64,000 nucleotides of DNA from UBA2199 sp964628035 (GTDB lineage Bacteria; Acidobacteriota; Aminicenantia; UBA2199). Under the pieces are notes generated by a model. It did no database searches and was not told where the DNA came from. It saw only the letters and a list, made by a program, of their open reading frames with translations. Of the stretch, positions 44,228 to 51,887 are shown one piece after another. The stretch covers positions 1 through 64,000 of the forward strand of contig CAZVPI010000013.1 in assembly GCA_964628035.1 (NCBI GenBank), read 5' to 3'. Each line of letters begins with the position of its first letter. Positions within the stretch are counted from its first letter, which is position 1. Both the position numbers and the translations under genes were made by a program.

Positions 44228-45590
44228 GCCGGGCCTCCCGCTCGCCGAGCCGCGCCACTTCGCGCTTGAACGTGTCGCCGCGATGCTCGAAGTTGTCGAA
44301 CATGTCGAAGCTGGCGCAGGCCGGCGCCAGCAGCACCGTGCCGCCGCCGGACCGCAGCTCGGCGTAGCCCCGCGACACGGCCTCCTCCAGGTCGCGGACG
44401 GGCGCCAGCCGCTCGCGCAGGTCCTGCAGCTGCGCGGCGATCCGCGGCGCCGCCGCCCCCAGCAGCAGCACGCGGCGTGCGCGCCGGCGCAGCGGCTCGA
44501 CCAGCGGGGTGAAGTCGCTTCCCTTGTCCTTGCCGCCCAGGATGACGACCAGTTCACCGTCCAGTCCGGCCACCGACTTCAACGCCGCGTCGACGTTGGT
44601 GGCCTTGGAGTCGTTGATGAACTCGACGGCTCCGACCCGCCCCGCCGCCTCCATGCGGTGGGGCAGGCCGCGGAAGGACGGCAGCCCGGCGGCGATGGCC
44701 CCGGCGTCCAGACCGGCGGCGCGGCAGGCCAGGGCGGCGGCCATCACGTTCTCCAGGTTGTGGCCCCCGCGCAACGGGTTGCGGCTCAGCGGGATCCGCT
44801 CCTCGCCCCCGTCCAAGGCCAGGACGAGGTCCCCGCCGTCGGCGCAGGCTCCGCGCTCCAGCCGGCGGCTCGAGGAGAACCACAGCGGCCGGCCGCGCCC
44901 CAGGCGCCCGGCATCGGCCAGGCGCGGATCGTCGGCGTTGAGCACCATCCAATCCTCGGGGCGCTGGTTGCGGAAGAGGTTGAACTTGGCGGCGGCGTAT
45001 TCCTCCATCGAGGCATAGCGGTCGAGGTGGTCGGGGGTGATGTTGAGCAGCGCGGCAACCTCGGGCCGGAAGCTTTCGATCTCCTCCAGCTGGAAGCTGG
45101 ACAGCTCCAGCACCGCCCACGATCCGGCGGCGACCTCGTTGACCTCGGCGATCAGCGGCACGCCGATGTTGCCGGCCAGGCGGCTGGCCCGGCCGGCGCG
45201 CTCCAGCAGGTGGTGGATCAGGCTGACCGTGGTCGACTTGCCGTTGCTGCCGCTGACGGCGATGACGCGCCCGCGCAGCTGGCGGAAGGCGAATTCGATC
45301 TCGGAGACGATCTCGACGCCGGCGCGGCGCAGGGCGGCGAAGCGCGGGCTGCGGCCGTCAAAGCCGGGGCTGACGATCGCCTGCCGGCAGGCGGCGAGGC
45401 CGGCGAAGGCGGCGGCCCCGTCCAGGAAGCGCACGCCGCGGCGCTCGAAGGCCAGGCGCGCCGCGGCGTCGTTCACCGGCTCGTCGGTGAACAGCAGAAG
45501 CGGCGACCCGGGGTCGCGCGCAAGCAGGTGCTCCAGCACGGCGCGGCCGGTCTTGCCGAAGCCCAGCACCGCGACCGGCCGCTTATCCAT
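44220..45590 (-). CDS. murD: UDP-N-acetylmuramoylalanine-D-glutamate ligase
   Basis: 456 residues. It adds D-Glu to UDP-MurNAc-L-Ala. Motifs: VLGFGKTGRAVLEHL, the ATP loop VSGSNGKSTTVSLI, LELSSFQLEEI, LNITPDHLDRYASM, FINDSKATNVDAAL and ILGGKDKGSDF. Its start overlaps murF by 8 nt. In most dcw clusters mraY lies between murF and murD; it is missing here. Confidence 0.97.
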   Translation of the reverse strand: MDKRPVAVLGFGKTGRAVLEHLLARDPGSPLLLFTDEPVNDAAARLAFERRGVRFLDGAAAFAGLAACRQAIVSPGFDGRSPRFAALRRAGVEIVSEIEFAFRQLRGRVIAVSGSNGKSTTVSLIHHLLERAGRASRLAGNIGVPLIAEVNEVAAGSWAVLELSSFQLEEIESFRPEVAALLNITPDHLDRYASMEEYAAAKFNLFRNQRPEDWMVLNADDPRLADAGRLGRGRPLWFSSSRRLERGACADGGDLVLALDGGEERIPLSRNPLRGGHNLENVMAAALACRAAGLDAGAIAAGLPSFRGLPHRMEAAGRVGAVEFINDSKATNVDAALKSVAGLDGELVVILGGKDKGSDFTPLVEPLRRRARRVLLLGAAAPRIAAQLQDLRERLAPVRDLEEAVSRGYAELRSGGGTVLLAPACASFDMFDNFEHRGDTFKREVARLGEREARHG

Positions 45591-46974
45591 GGCAGAGCTC
45601 CGCGAGGGCTTGTTCCAGGGCCATGCCGCGCGATCCCTTGAGCAGGACGGCGGCCGGCCGGCGGCGATCCAGTTCCCGGCTCAGATGGCGGCCGGCGGCG
45701 GCGGCGTCGGCGAAGCAGGAGATGCGCCCGGCCGGGAAGCCGGCAGCGCGCGCGGCGGCGGCGAGTTCGGCGGCCAGGGGGCCGACGGCCAGCAGCCGGC
45801 GGAAGGACAGGCGGGCGAAGTAGCGGCCGGCCTGGCGGTGGAACGCCGCGGCCTTCTCCCCGAGCTCGAGCATGTCGCCGAGCACCGCGACCTTGTCGCC
45901 TGTGAACTCACGGTCGACCCAGGACAGCGCCAGGCGCAGCGCCTTGGGGTTGGAGTTGTAGGTCTCGTCGATGAGGGTGACGCGGCCCAGGCGCCGGAAC
46001 TCGCCCCGCCCGGCCAAGGGGCGCAGCCTGGCCGCGGCGCGGCGGATCTCGTCGTTCTTCATCCCCAGGTGCTGGGCGGCCAGGATGGCGGCGAACAGGT
46101 TCTCGACATGGGAGCGGCTGACCACCGGCGCGAAAAATTCGTCCTCGATGCCGAAAAAGCGGATGACCAGGCGGCTGCCCTGCCCCTGCCGCTCCACGCG
46201 CCGCAGCACGACGTCGTTGCCGCGTTCGCGGCAGCCGAAAAAGACGATGCGCCCGCGGCGGCCCTGAACCACCCGGCGCAACAGCGGCCCGTCGCCGTTG
46301 ACGAAGGCGCAGGAGTCGGCCGCCAAATGGTTGAGGATCTCGCCCTTGGCCCGGGCCACGTTCTCCACCGTCTTGAGGAACTCGAGGTGGGCCGGGAAGG
46401 CGTTGAGCAGCAGGGCGACGTCGGGGCGCAGGATGGTTGCCAGGCGGTCGATCTCGCCGATGCCCGGGTCGCTCATGGCCAGCTCGAAGACGGCCGCCCC
46501 CTCGTTTCCGCCCATCTCCAGCAGGGAGAAGGGGACGCCGATCCAGTTGTTCCAGTTGCGCGGGGCGCGGAAACAGGCCATGCGCGCCGACAGGATCTGG
46601 TGCAGGAACTCCTTGGTGGTCGTCTTGCCGGCGCTGCCGGTGATCCCCACGTAGCGGACCGCGGCGAAGCGCGAGCGCACGTGGGCGGCCAGGTCTTGGG
46701 CGGCGCGCAGCGGATCGGCGACGCGCAGCAGCGGCAGGCCCGGCCCGGAGGCGGCGAAATCGCGGCGCACGACGGCGGCGGCGCCGGGCAGACCCCGGAG
46801 GTCGCGGACATGGTCGTGCCCGTCGCCCGTGGCCGAACGCAGGGCGAAGAACAGCATGCCGGGCTCCATGGCGCGCGAGTCGAAGCGGAAACCGCGGAAG
46901 CGTGCGCCGCGCGGGACGCCCTCGGCGCGGCCGTTGACGGCGCGGGCGATCTCGACCAGGGACAGCTCAGGCAC
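45583..46974 (-). CDS. murF: UDP-MurNAc-tripeptide-D-Ala-D-Ala ligase
   Basis: 463 residues. It adds the D-Ala-D-Ala dipeptide to complete the UDP-MurNAc pentapeptide. Motifs: DSRAMEPGMLFFAL, the ATP loop YVGITGSAGKTTTKEFL, RNWNNWIGVPFSLLEM, NAFPAHLEFL, DETYNSNPKALRLAL and VLGDMLELG. It overlaps murE and murD by 8 nt each. Confidence 0.97.
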   Translation of the reverse strand: MPELSLVEIARAVNGRAEGVPRGARFRGFRFDSRAMEPGMLFFALRSATGDGHDHVRDLRGLPGAAAVVRRDFAASGPGLPLLRVADPLRAAQDLAAHVRSRFAAVRYVGITGSAGKTTTKEFLHQILSARMACFRAPRNWNNWIGVPFSLLEMGGNEGAAVFELAMSDPGIGEIDRLATILRPDVALLLNAFPAHLEFLKTVENVARAKGEILNHLAADSCAFVNGDGPLLRRVVQGRRGRIVFFGCRERGNDVVLRRVERQGQGSRLVIRFFGIEDEFFAPVVSRSHVENLFAAILAAQHLGMKNDEIRRAAARLRPLAGRGEFRRLGRVTLIDETYNSNPKALRLALSWVDREFTGDKVAVLGDMLELGEKAAAFHRQAGRYFARLSFRRLLAVGPLAAELAAAARAAGFPAGRISCFADAAAAGRHLSRELDRRRPAAVLLKGSRGMALEQALAELCHG

Positions 46975-48421
46975 GGCGCTCCCCCAGCAGCTCGCGCACC
47001 ACTTCCAAATCGTCGAAATGGACGGTGCGGTCCCGGAAGATCTGGTAGTCCTCGTGACCCTTGCCGGCGATCAGCACCACGTCGCCGGGGGCGGCCAGGT
47101 CCAGGGCCAGGCCGATGGCCGACCGGCGGTCGGGTTCGCTGCGCCAGGAGGCGAAGCCGGGCTCGAAGCCGGACCGGACGTCGGCCAGGATGGCCAGCGG
47201 GTCTTCCTGGCGCGGGTTGTCGCTGGTCAGAACCACCCAATCCGCCAGCCGGCTGGCGACGCGTCCCATGCGCGGCCGCTTGGTCTTGTCGCGCGAGCCG
47301 CCGGCGCCGAAGACCAGGATCAAACGGCCGCGGGCGATCTCGCGGAACGAGCGCAGCAGGTTTTCCAGGGCGTCGTCGGTGTGGGCATAGTCGACCACGA
47401 CCAGGAAGTCGCCGGCGTGGGCGATGCTGGCCCGCCCCTTGACCGGCCGCAAGGAGGACAGGGCGGCGGCGATGCGCTCGGCGGCGACGCCGTTGACCAG
47501 GGCCGAGCTGACCGCGGCCATGATGTTCAGCAGGTTGAAGCGGCCCAGCAACGGGCACTGGAACTCCAGCCGGCCGCGAGGCGTCTGCAGCGTTCCGCGG
47601 ATGCCTTCGGGGCCGAAGGCGGCCTTCAGCGGCCGGATATCGGCCTGCTCCGAGAAGCCGAAGGTGACGTAGCGGCAGTTGAGTTCGCGGATGATGCGCG
47701 CCCCGGCCGGGTCGTCGCCATTCAGGATCGCCCACTGGTCGCTGCCGAGGCGCTTGAACAGCGAGAGCTTGGCCTCGAAATAGTTCTCCATCGTGCCGTG
47801 GAAGTCCAGGTGATCGCCGGAAAAGGAGGTGAAAACGGCCTGCGTGAAGTGGACGTCGTCGACGCGATGCAGGCTGAGCGAAGCCGAGGAGACCTCCATG
47901 GCCAGGTGGGTGCCTCCGGCGCGCAGCGTCTCGGCCATGAAGGCGAACAGCTCGGGCGCCTCGGGAGTGGTGAGCTTCGTGGGCCGGTCGAGGCCGGAAA
48001 AGTTCATGCCCAGGGTGCCGACGGCGGCGGTGCCGGGGCCGAGCAGGGCCTGGACCAGGCTCACGGTGGTCGTCTTGCCATTGGTGCCCGTGACGCCGAT
48101 CACGTTCAGGCTGCGCGAGGGGTCGCCGTAGAAACGGCTGGCCATGGCGCTGAGCGCCCGGCGGTCGTTCTTGACCTGCACCCAGGTGATGCCGGGGAAG
48201 CCGTCGGGCGGCGGATGCACCGACACGACGGCGACGGCTCCCCGCTCCACCGCGTCCCCGGCGAAGCGCACCCCGTCCTCGCGGAAGCCCTTGATGGCCA
48301 CGTAGCAGGATCCCGGGACGACCTGGCGCGAATCGTAGGCCACGCCGCTCACCGCCACGCCCAGGTCGCCGCGCCAGGCCAGCGATTCGTGTCGGCTCAG
48401 CAGTTCGTCCAGGCGCTTCAT
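46967..48421 (-). CDS. murE: UDP-MurNAc-L-Ala-D-Glu meso-diaminopimelate ligase
   Basis: 484 residues. Motifs: DSRQVVPGSCYVAIKG, the ATP loop VTGTNGKTTTVSLVQ, TTPEAPELF, EVSSASLSLHRV, FTSFSGDHLDFHGTMENYF and VDYAHTDDALEN. The amino-acid specificity loop reads DNPR, the meso-DAP type rather than the Lys type, so the wall is DAP-based. The start at 48421 overlaps the ftsI stop (ATGA); the frame is open further upstream but that part is out-of-frame ftsI. Confidence 0.97.
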   Translation of the reverse strand: MKRLDELLSRHESLAWRGDLGVAVSGVAYDSRQVVPGSCYVAIKGFREDGVRFAGDAVERGAVAVVSVHPPPDGFPGITWVQVKNDRRALSAMASRFYGDPSRSLNVIGVTGTNGKTTTVSLVQALLGPGTAAVGTLGMNFSGLDRPTKLTTPEAPELFAFMAETLRAGGTHLAMEVSSASLSLHRVDDVHFTQAVFTSFSGDHLDFHGTMENYFEAKLSLFKRLGSDQWAILNGDDPAGARIIRELNCRYVTFGFSEQADIRPLKAAFGPEGIRGTLQTPRGRLEFQCPLLGRFNLLNIMAAVSSALVNGVAAERIAAALSSLRPVKGRASIAHAGDFLVVVDYAHTDDALENLLRSFREIARGRLILVFGAGGSRDKTKRPRMGRVASRLADWVVLTSDNPRQEDPLAILADVRSGFEPGFASWRSEPDRRSAIGLALDLAAPGDVVLIAGKGHEDYQIFRDRTVHFDDLEVVRELLGERRA

Positions 48422-50109
48422 AGGCGGATCTCGCGGATGGCCGGCTGGGCGGGCAGGATGCCCAGCTGCAGCATGATCTTCTCGGCGATGGCCTTGAACA
48501 AGGGGGCGGCGACGTCGCCGCCGAAATACTCCCCCTGCGGCTCGTCGAGGACGACGAAGACGGTCACGCGCGGGTCGCGGACCGGGAAGAAGCCCCCGAA
48601 GGAAGCGACATAGGCGCCGGCGTAGCGCCCGCCCTTGATCTTGTGGGCCGTCCCGGTCTTGCCGGCGATGTCCAGCCCGGCGATGGCGGCCCTGCGCCCG
48701 GTGCCGCGGCGGACGACCTCGGTCAGGATCTCGGCCAGCTGCTCGCTGCTGCCGGGAGAGAGCACGCGCTCGCGCTCGCCCGCCGGCCCGGCGTCGCGCA
48801 GGATCTGCGGCGTTACGCGGAACCCTCCCGAGGCGGCCACGTTGAAGGCCACCGCCATCTGCAGCGGCGTCACGGCGATCTCGTAGCCGAAGGAGAGGTA
48901 GGCCAGCGAGACGCCGCTCCAGCGCTCGGGCGGATGGAGGATGCCGCGCTCCTCGGCGGGCAGGCCGATGCCGGTGCGGCGGCCGAAGCCGAAGCGGCGG
49001 ATGGTGGCGAAATAGCGGTCGCCGCCCAGCCGCAGGCCGACCTGAGTGGCGCCGATGTTGCTCGACTGCACGAAGATATCGTCGAAGCTGAGGCGGGCGA
49101 AGGGGTGAACGTCGGTGATCTGCCGGTCGTGGAAAGTGAAAACGCCGTTGTGGCAGTCGAACGTCTCCTGGCGGCCGCAGGCGCGGTTCTCCAAGGCCGA
49201 TGCCGCCAGCACCACCTTGAAGGTGGAGCCGGGGTCGTAGAGGAAGGAGAGAGCCCTGTTTTTCAGGCGCGGCGGCGGCGTGCTCCATATGGTTTCCGGG
49301 TTGTAGCCGGGGCAGGAGGCCAGGGCCAGGACCTGGCCGCTGCGGCTGTCGAGGACGACGACCGCACCGCCGCCGGCGCGGCTGCGGCCGACGGCGGCCT
49401 CCAGCTCGCGCTCCACGAAAAACTGCAGCGCGGCGTCGAGGCTCAGGTGGATGTCCCGGCCCGGCACCGGCGGCTCCAGGACCTTGAAATCGAAAATGCG
49501 CCGGCGCGCGTCGATGAGAACCTTCAGCCGGCCGCCGCGCCCCTTGATCTCGGAGTCGAGCCCCGTCTCGATCCCCCCCAGCGCCTGCTCATCGATGCCC
49601 ACGCCGCCGAGCACGTGGGCGGCAAGCGGTCCCTGCGGGTACACGCGGCGGTACTCGTCCAGGAAATCGATGGCCCCGGCCGTGGCCGGGTCGGCGGCCA
49701 GCGGTTTCACCCGGGCGTACTCCTCGTCGCTCAGCTTGCGCTTCAGCCAGACGAACTTCTCGCCGCGGCGGATGCGCCTGGCGATGGCCGTTCTCTGCAG
49801 CGGCGACAGGGGCAGCGCGGCGCAGAACCCGCGCAGGACCGACAGCGAGTGCGCCTCGTCCTTGTTGCGGATGTACGCCGACTTCGACTGCAGGGAGATG
49901 GCCAGGATCTCGCCGTGGCGGTCGGTGATGGTGCCGCGCTTGGAATGGAGCTCCTCCACGCGGTGGGTCTGGGCCTTGATCTTCGCCGTATAGGTGGTGT
50001 ACTCGAGCACCTGCAGCCCGAAGAGGCGGAAGACGATGGCCAGGATCCAGGCAAAGAGGAAAAGGCAGAGGGAGAAGAAACGCTGTTTGCCGAGGCGGCT
50101 AGCGTTCAT
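48418..50109 (-). CDS. ftsI: Septal transpeptidase FtsI (PBP3)
   Basis: 563 residues. One membrane helix lies at about 10-32, a pedestal domain (HSKRGTITDRHGEILAIS) follows, and the transpeptidase has STFK (active-site Ser), SSN and KTGT in DIAGKTGTAHK. It cross-links septal peptidoglycan. There is no PASTA repeat. The start at 50109 lies inside the 3' end of ftsL (11-nt overlap). The C-terminus ends soon after the catalytic domain. Confidence 0.96.
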   Translation of the reverse strand: MNASRLGKQRFFSLCLFLFAWILAIVFRLFGLQVLEYTTYTAKIKAQTHRVEELHSKRGTITDRHGEILAISLQSKSAYIRNKDEAHSLSVLRGFCAALPLSPLQRTAIARRIRRGEKFVWLKRKLSDEEYARVKPLAADPATAGAIDFLDEYRRVYPQGPLAAHVLGGVGIDEQALGGIETGLDSEIKGRGGRLKVLIDARRRIFDFKVLEPPVPGRDIHLSLDAALQFFVERELEAAVGRSRAGGGAVVVLDSRSGQVLALASCPGYNPETIWSTPPPRLKNRALSFLYDPGSTFKVVLAASALENRACGRQETFDCHNGVFTFHDRQITDVHPFARLSFDDIFVQSSNIGATQVGLRLGGDRYFATIRRFGFGRRTGIGLPAEERGILHPPERWSGVSLAYLSFGYEIAVTPLQMAVAFNVAASGGFRVTPQILRDAGPAGERERVLSPGSSEQLAEILTEVVRRGTGRRAAIAGLDIAGKTGTAHKIKGGRYAGAYVASFGGFFPVRDPRVTVFVVLDEPQGEYFGGDVAAPLFKAIAEKIMLQLGILPAQPAIREIRL

Positions 50110-50398
50110 GGGCAGCCTCCACGACCTTGATGATCTGTCCCGGCTCGGGGTACTGGTAGCCAAGCTCCTCGCGGGCGACGCGCTCGATGCGTTCCAGGCT
50201 GAGGAGCGCGGCGCGGCGCGCCCGCAGCGCGTCGATCTCGCGGCGCAGGCGGGCCTCCTCCCGCAGCAGCCCGTGCTGGCGGTAGCCCAGGTCGACGGTG
50301 GCCAGGTTCAGGCTGGAGTAGATGAACAGGACAAGGAAGATGAAAAAGGCCAGCACGGCTAGGCGCACGGCGGAGCGGGAAGGGCCGAGCCGGCTCAT
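50099..50398 (-). CDS. ftsL: Cell division protein FtsL
   Basis: 99 residues: a short basic cytoplasmic tail, a membrane helix (about 13-32, LAVLAFFIFLVLFIYSSLNL), and a coiled coil (LREEARLRREIDALRARRAA), then ELGYQYPEPGQIIKV. Sequence conservation of FtsL is low. The identity rests on size, topology and position between rsmH and ftsI. It overlaps rsmH by 4 nt and ftsI by 11 nt. Confidence 0.88.
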   Translation of the reverse strand: MSRLGPSRSAVRLAVLAFFIFLVLFIYSSLNLATVDLGYRQHGLLREEARLRREIDALRARRAALLSLERIERVAREELGYQYPEPGQIIKVVEAAHER

Positions 50399-51285
50399 GC
50401 CACCTCCAGGGCCCGCAGCCTGGCCGAACGCGACGCCAGGTTCTCGGCGATCTCGTCGCTGCGCGGCCGGGCGGGGAAGGGGCGCAGCAGCCGCACCCGC
50501 TGCCGCCGCTCCAGTCCCAGGAAGCCGCGCTTGACCAGCCGGTCCTCCAGCGAATGGTAGGTGAGGAACGCCACGCGCGCCCCGGCGGGCAGGTGGTCGG
50601 GGATGCGCTCCAGCCAGGACTCCAGCCCCTCCAGCTCCTGGTTGACCTCGATGCGCAGCGCCTGGAAGACCTGCGCCGCAGGGTGGACCCGCCCCGGGCG
50701 GGGGTGCCAGCGGGTCAGCCGTTCCACCAGCAGGCGCAGCGGACCGGTCGTGCTCCAGGGCGCGAACAGGCGCTTCTCGATCACCGCCTTGGCCAGGCGC
50801 CGCGCATAGCCCACCTCGCCGAAGCGGGAAAAAAGGCCGGCCAGCCGCTCCTCGCTCCAGGTGTTGAGCAGATCGGCCGCGGTCGGGCCTTTTCCGCCGG
50901 GATCCTTGCGCATGTCGAGGGGGCCGTCCACGCTGTGGGAAAAGCCGCGGCGGCCGTCCTTCAGCTGCGGGGTGGAGATCCCCGGGTCGATCAGGATCCC
51001 GGCGACGGCCAGGCTGCGGCAGTCGAACTCCTCGAACAGGTCCAGGTAGGAGCCGCGGTGGAAGCGGACGCGGCCGGCGAACGGGCGCAGCGCCTCGCGG
51101 GCCTGCTCCAGGCTGGCCTCGTCCAGGTCCATGGCGATCAGGCTCGCCCGGGGAAAGGCCTCCAGGATGAGCCGGCTGTGGCCGCCGGCGCCGACCGTGC
51201 CGTCGACGAAGACCCCATCCTGCGGCGCGCCCGCGAAGATCTCCAGGACCTCCCTACTCATGACGGGGTAGTGCCGCGGATTCAT
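50395..51285 (-). CDS. rsmH: 16S rRNA m4C1402 methyltransferase RsmH (MraW)
   Basis: 296 residues. It methylates N4 of C1402 in 16S rRNA using SAM. Motifs: HYPVMSREVLEIF at the start, VDGTVGAGGHSRLIL (SAM loop), GILIDPGISTPQLKDGRRGF, SVDGPLDMRKDP, FQALRIEVNQELEGLE and FLTYHSLEDRLVKR. The first codon lies 32 nt inside the end of mraZ. The more usual LxDLGVSS motif is IDPGIST here, a modest departure. Confidence 0.96.
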   Translation of the reverse strand: MNPRHYPVMSREVLEIFAGAPQDGVFVDGTVGAGGHSRLILEAFPRASLIAMDLDEASLEQAREALRPFAGRVRFHRGSYLDLFEEFDCRSLAVAGILIDPGISTPQLKDGRRGFSHSVDGPLDMRKDPGGKGPTAADLLNTWSEERLAGLFSRFGEVGYARRLAKAVIEKRLFAPWSTTGPLRLLVERLTRWHPRPGRVHPAAQVFQALRIEVNQELEGLESWLERIPDHLPAGARVAFLTYHSLEDRLVKRGFLGLERRQRVRLLRPFPARPRSDEIAENLASRSARLRALEVA

Positions 51286-51745
51286 TGAGCAACCTCGAGA
51301 CCCGGTGCAGCTTCTCGTCGCTGAACTGGCCGCCCATGTAGCGCGTCTCGAAGACCTCCTTGTTCCAGATCACCAGGGTGTCGATCTTGCCCAGGATCAG
51401 CAGCGAGCCCTGAAGCTGGCTGGAGGCGCGCAGGTCGGCGGGGATCAGGATGCGCCCCTTGGAATCGATCTCGCTCTCGGACCCCCAGTAGCTGCTGCGG
51501 CTGACGAACTCCTCCATGTCGGGATCGCGCATGGGGATGGCGGCGATCTTTCTCTCGATCTCCAGCCACACTTGCATGGGATAGAAAAGGACGTGGTCTC
51601 CGTTGAGCGAGGTCAGGTAGACCTCGCGGCCGAATCCCTGCTCCAGGACCGACAGGTATTTGGCGGGGATCTTCACCCGGCCGCGATCGTCGATCGTGGC
51701 GATATAGCTGCCGCGGAAACGCTCAATTATCCCACTTTGTCCCAT
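51254..51745 (-). CDS. mraZ: Transcriptional regulator MraZ
   Basis: 163 residues, about 15 longer than usual. Two AbrB-type SpoVT halves are present: FRGSYIATIDDRGRVKIPAK and ESEIDSKGRILIPADLR. MraZ rings bind GTGGG repeats in front of their own operon and repress it. The start is set at 51745 because the in-frame ATG at 51757 overlaps the -10 box. Even so, two of three GTGGG/ATGGG boxes lie inside the first codons. It heads the dcw operon and is divergent from nrdJ. Confidence 0.93.
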   Translation of the reverse strand: MGQSGIIERFRGSYIATIDDRGRVKIPAKYLSVLEQGFGREVYLTSLNGDHVLFYPMQVWLEIERKIAAIPMRDPDMEEFVSRSSYWGSESEIDSKGRILIPADLRASSQLQGSLLILGKIDTLVIWNKEVFETRYMGGQFSDEKLHRVSRLLNESAALPRHE

Positions 51746-51755
51746 TTTCGCCCAC
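51731..51755 (-). promoter_or_regulatory. Three MraZ boxes across the mraZ start
   Basis: On the - strand GTGGG (51755-51751), ATGGG (51745-51741) and GTGGG (51735-51731), each separated by exactly 5 bp. This is the spacing known for MraZ operators. The middle box contains the proposed ATG start codon. Confidence 0.8.
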
Positions 51756-51785
51756 ATAATAATATATACAAATATGCCTTGTCAA
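51756..51785 (-). promoter_or_regulatory. Promoter of the dcw operon
   Basis: TTGACA (51780-51785), 18-bp spacer, TATTAT (51756-51761). The expected transcription start is inside or just after the first MraZ box, at most a few nt before the ATG at 51745. Confidence 0.65.
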
Positions 51786-51821
51786 GAAATTTTTAGCAAA
51801 AAAAAATTCCGAAAAACCGTA

Positions 51822-51850
51822 TTGACACGCTATATTTAGCGCCTTATAAT
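51822..51850 (+). promoter_or_regulatory. Consensus promoter of nrdJ with a dyad in the spacer
   Basis: TTGACA, 17-bp spacer, TATAAT: a perfect sigma-70 consensus. The spacer holds an inverted repeat CGCTA-TATT-TAGCG, a possible operator. The leader to the ATG at 51888 is about 30 nt and contains AAGGAG. Confidence 0.8.
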
Positions 51851-51887
51851 CGGGTGTCAACTAGATTTGCCGCTCAAGGAGAGCCGA

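Noticed and set aside
44228..44557. 110-residue N-terminal extension of FtsW
   Set aside because: It is out-of-frame murD sequence, Cys/Arg/Ser-rich; the ATG at 44227 starts directly before the first membrane helix.
48422..49288. 289-residue N-terminal extension of MurE
   Set aside because: It is out-of-frame ftsI sequence; the ATG at 48421 overlaps the ftsI stop as the other junctions in the operon do.
51755..51757. Upstream ATG as mraZ start
   Set aside because: It overlaps the -10 box, so it should not be part of the mRNA.
51818..51845. NrdR box in front of nrdJ
   Set aside because: Only part of the ACACWATATATWGTGT-like pattern is present and there is no second box at the usual spacing.
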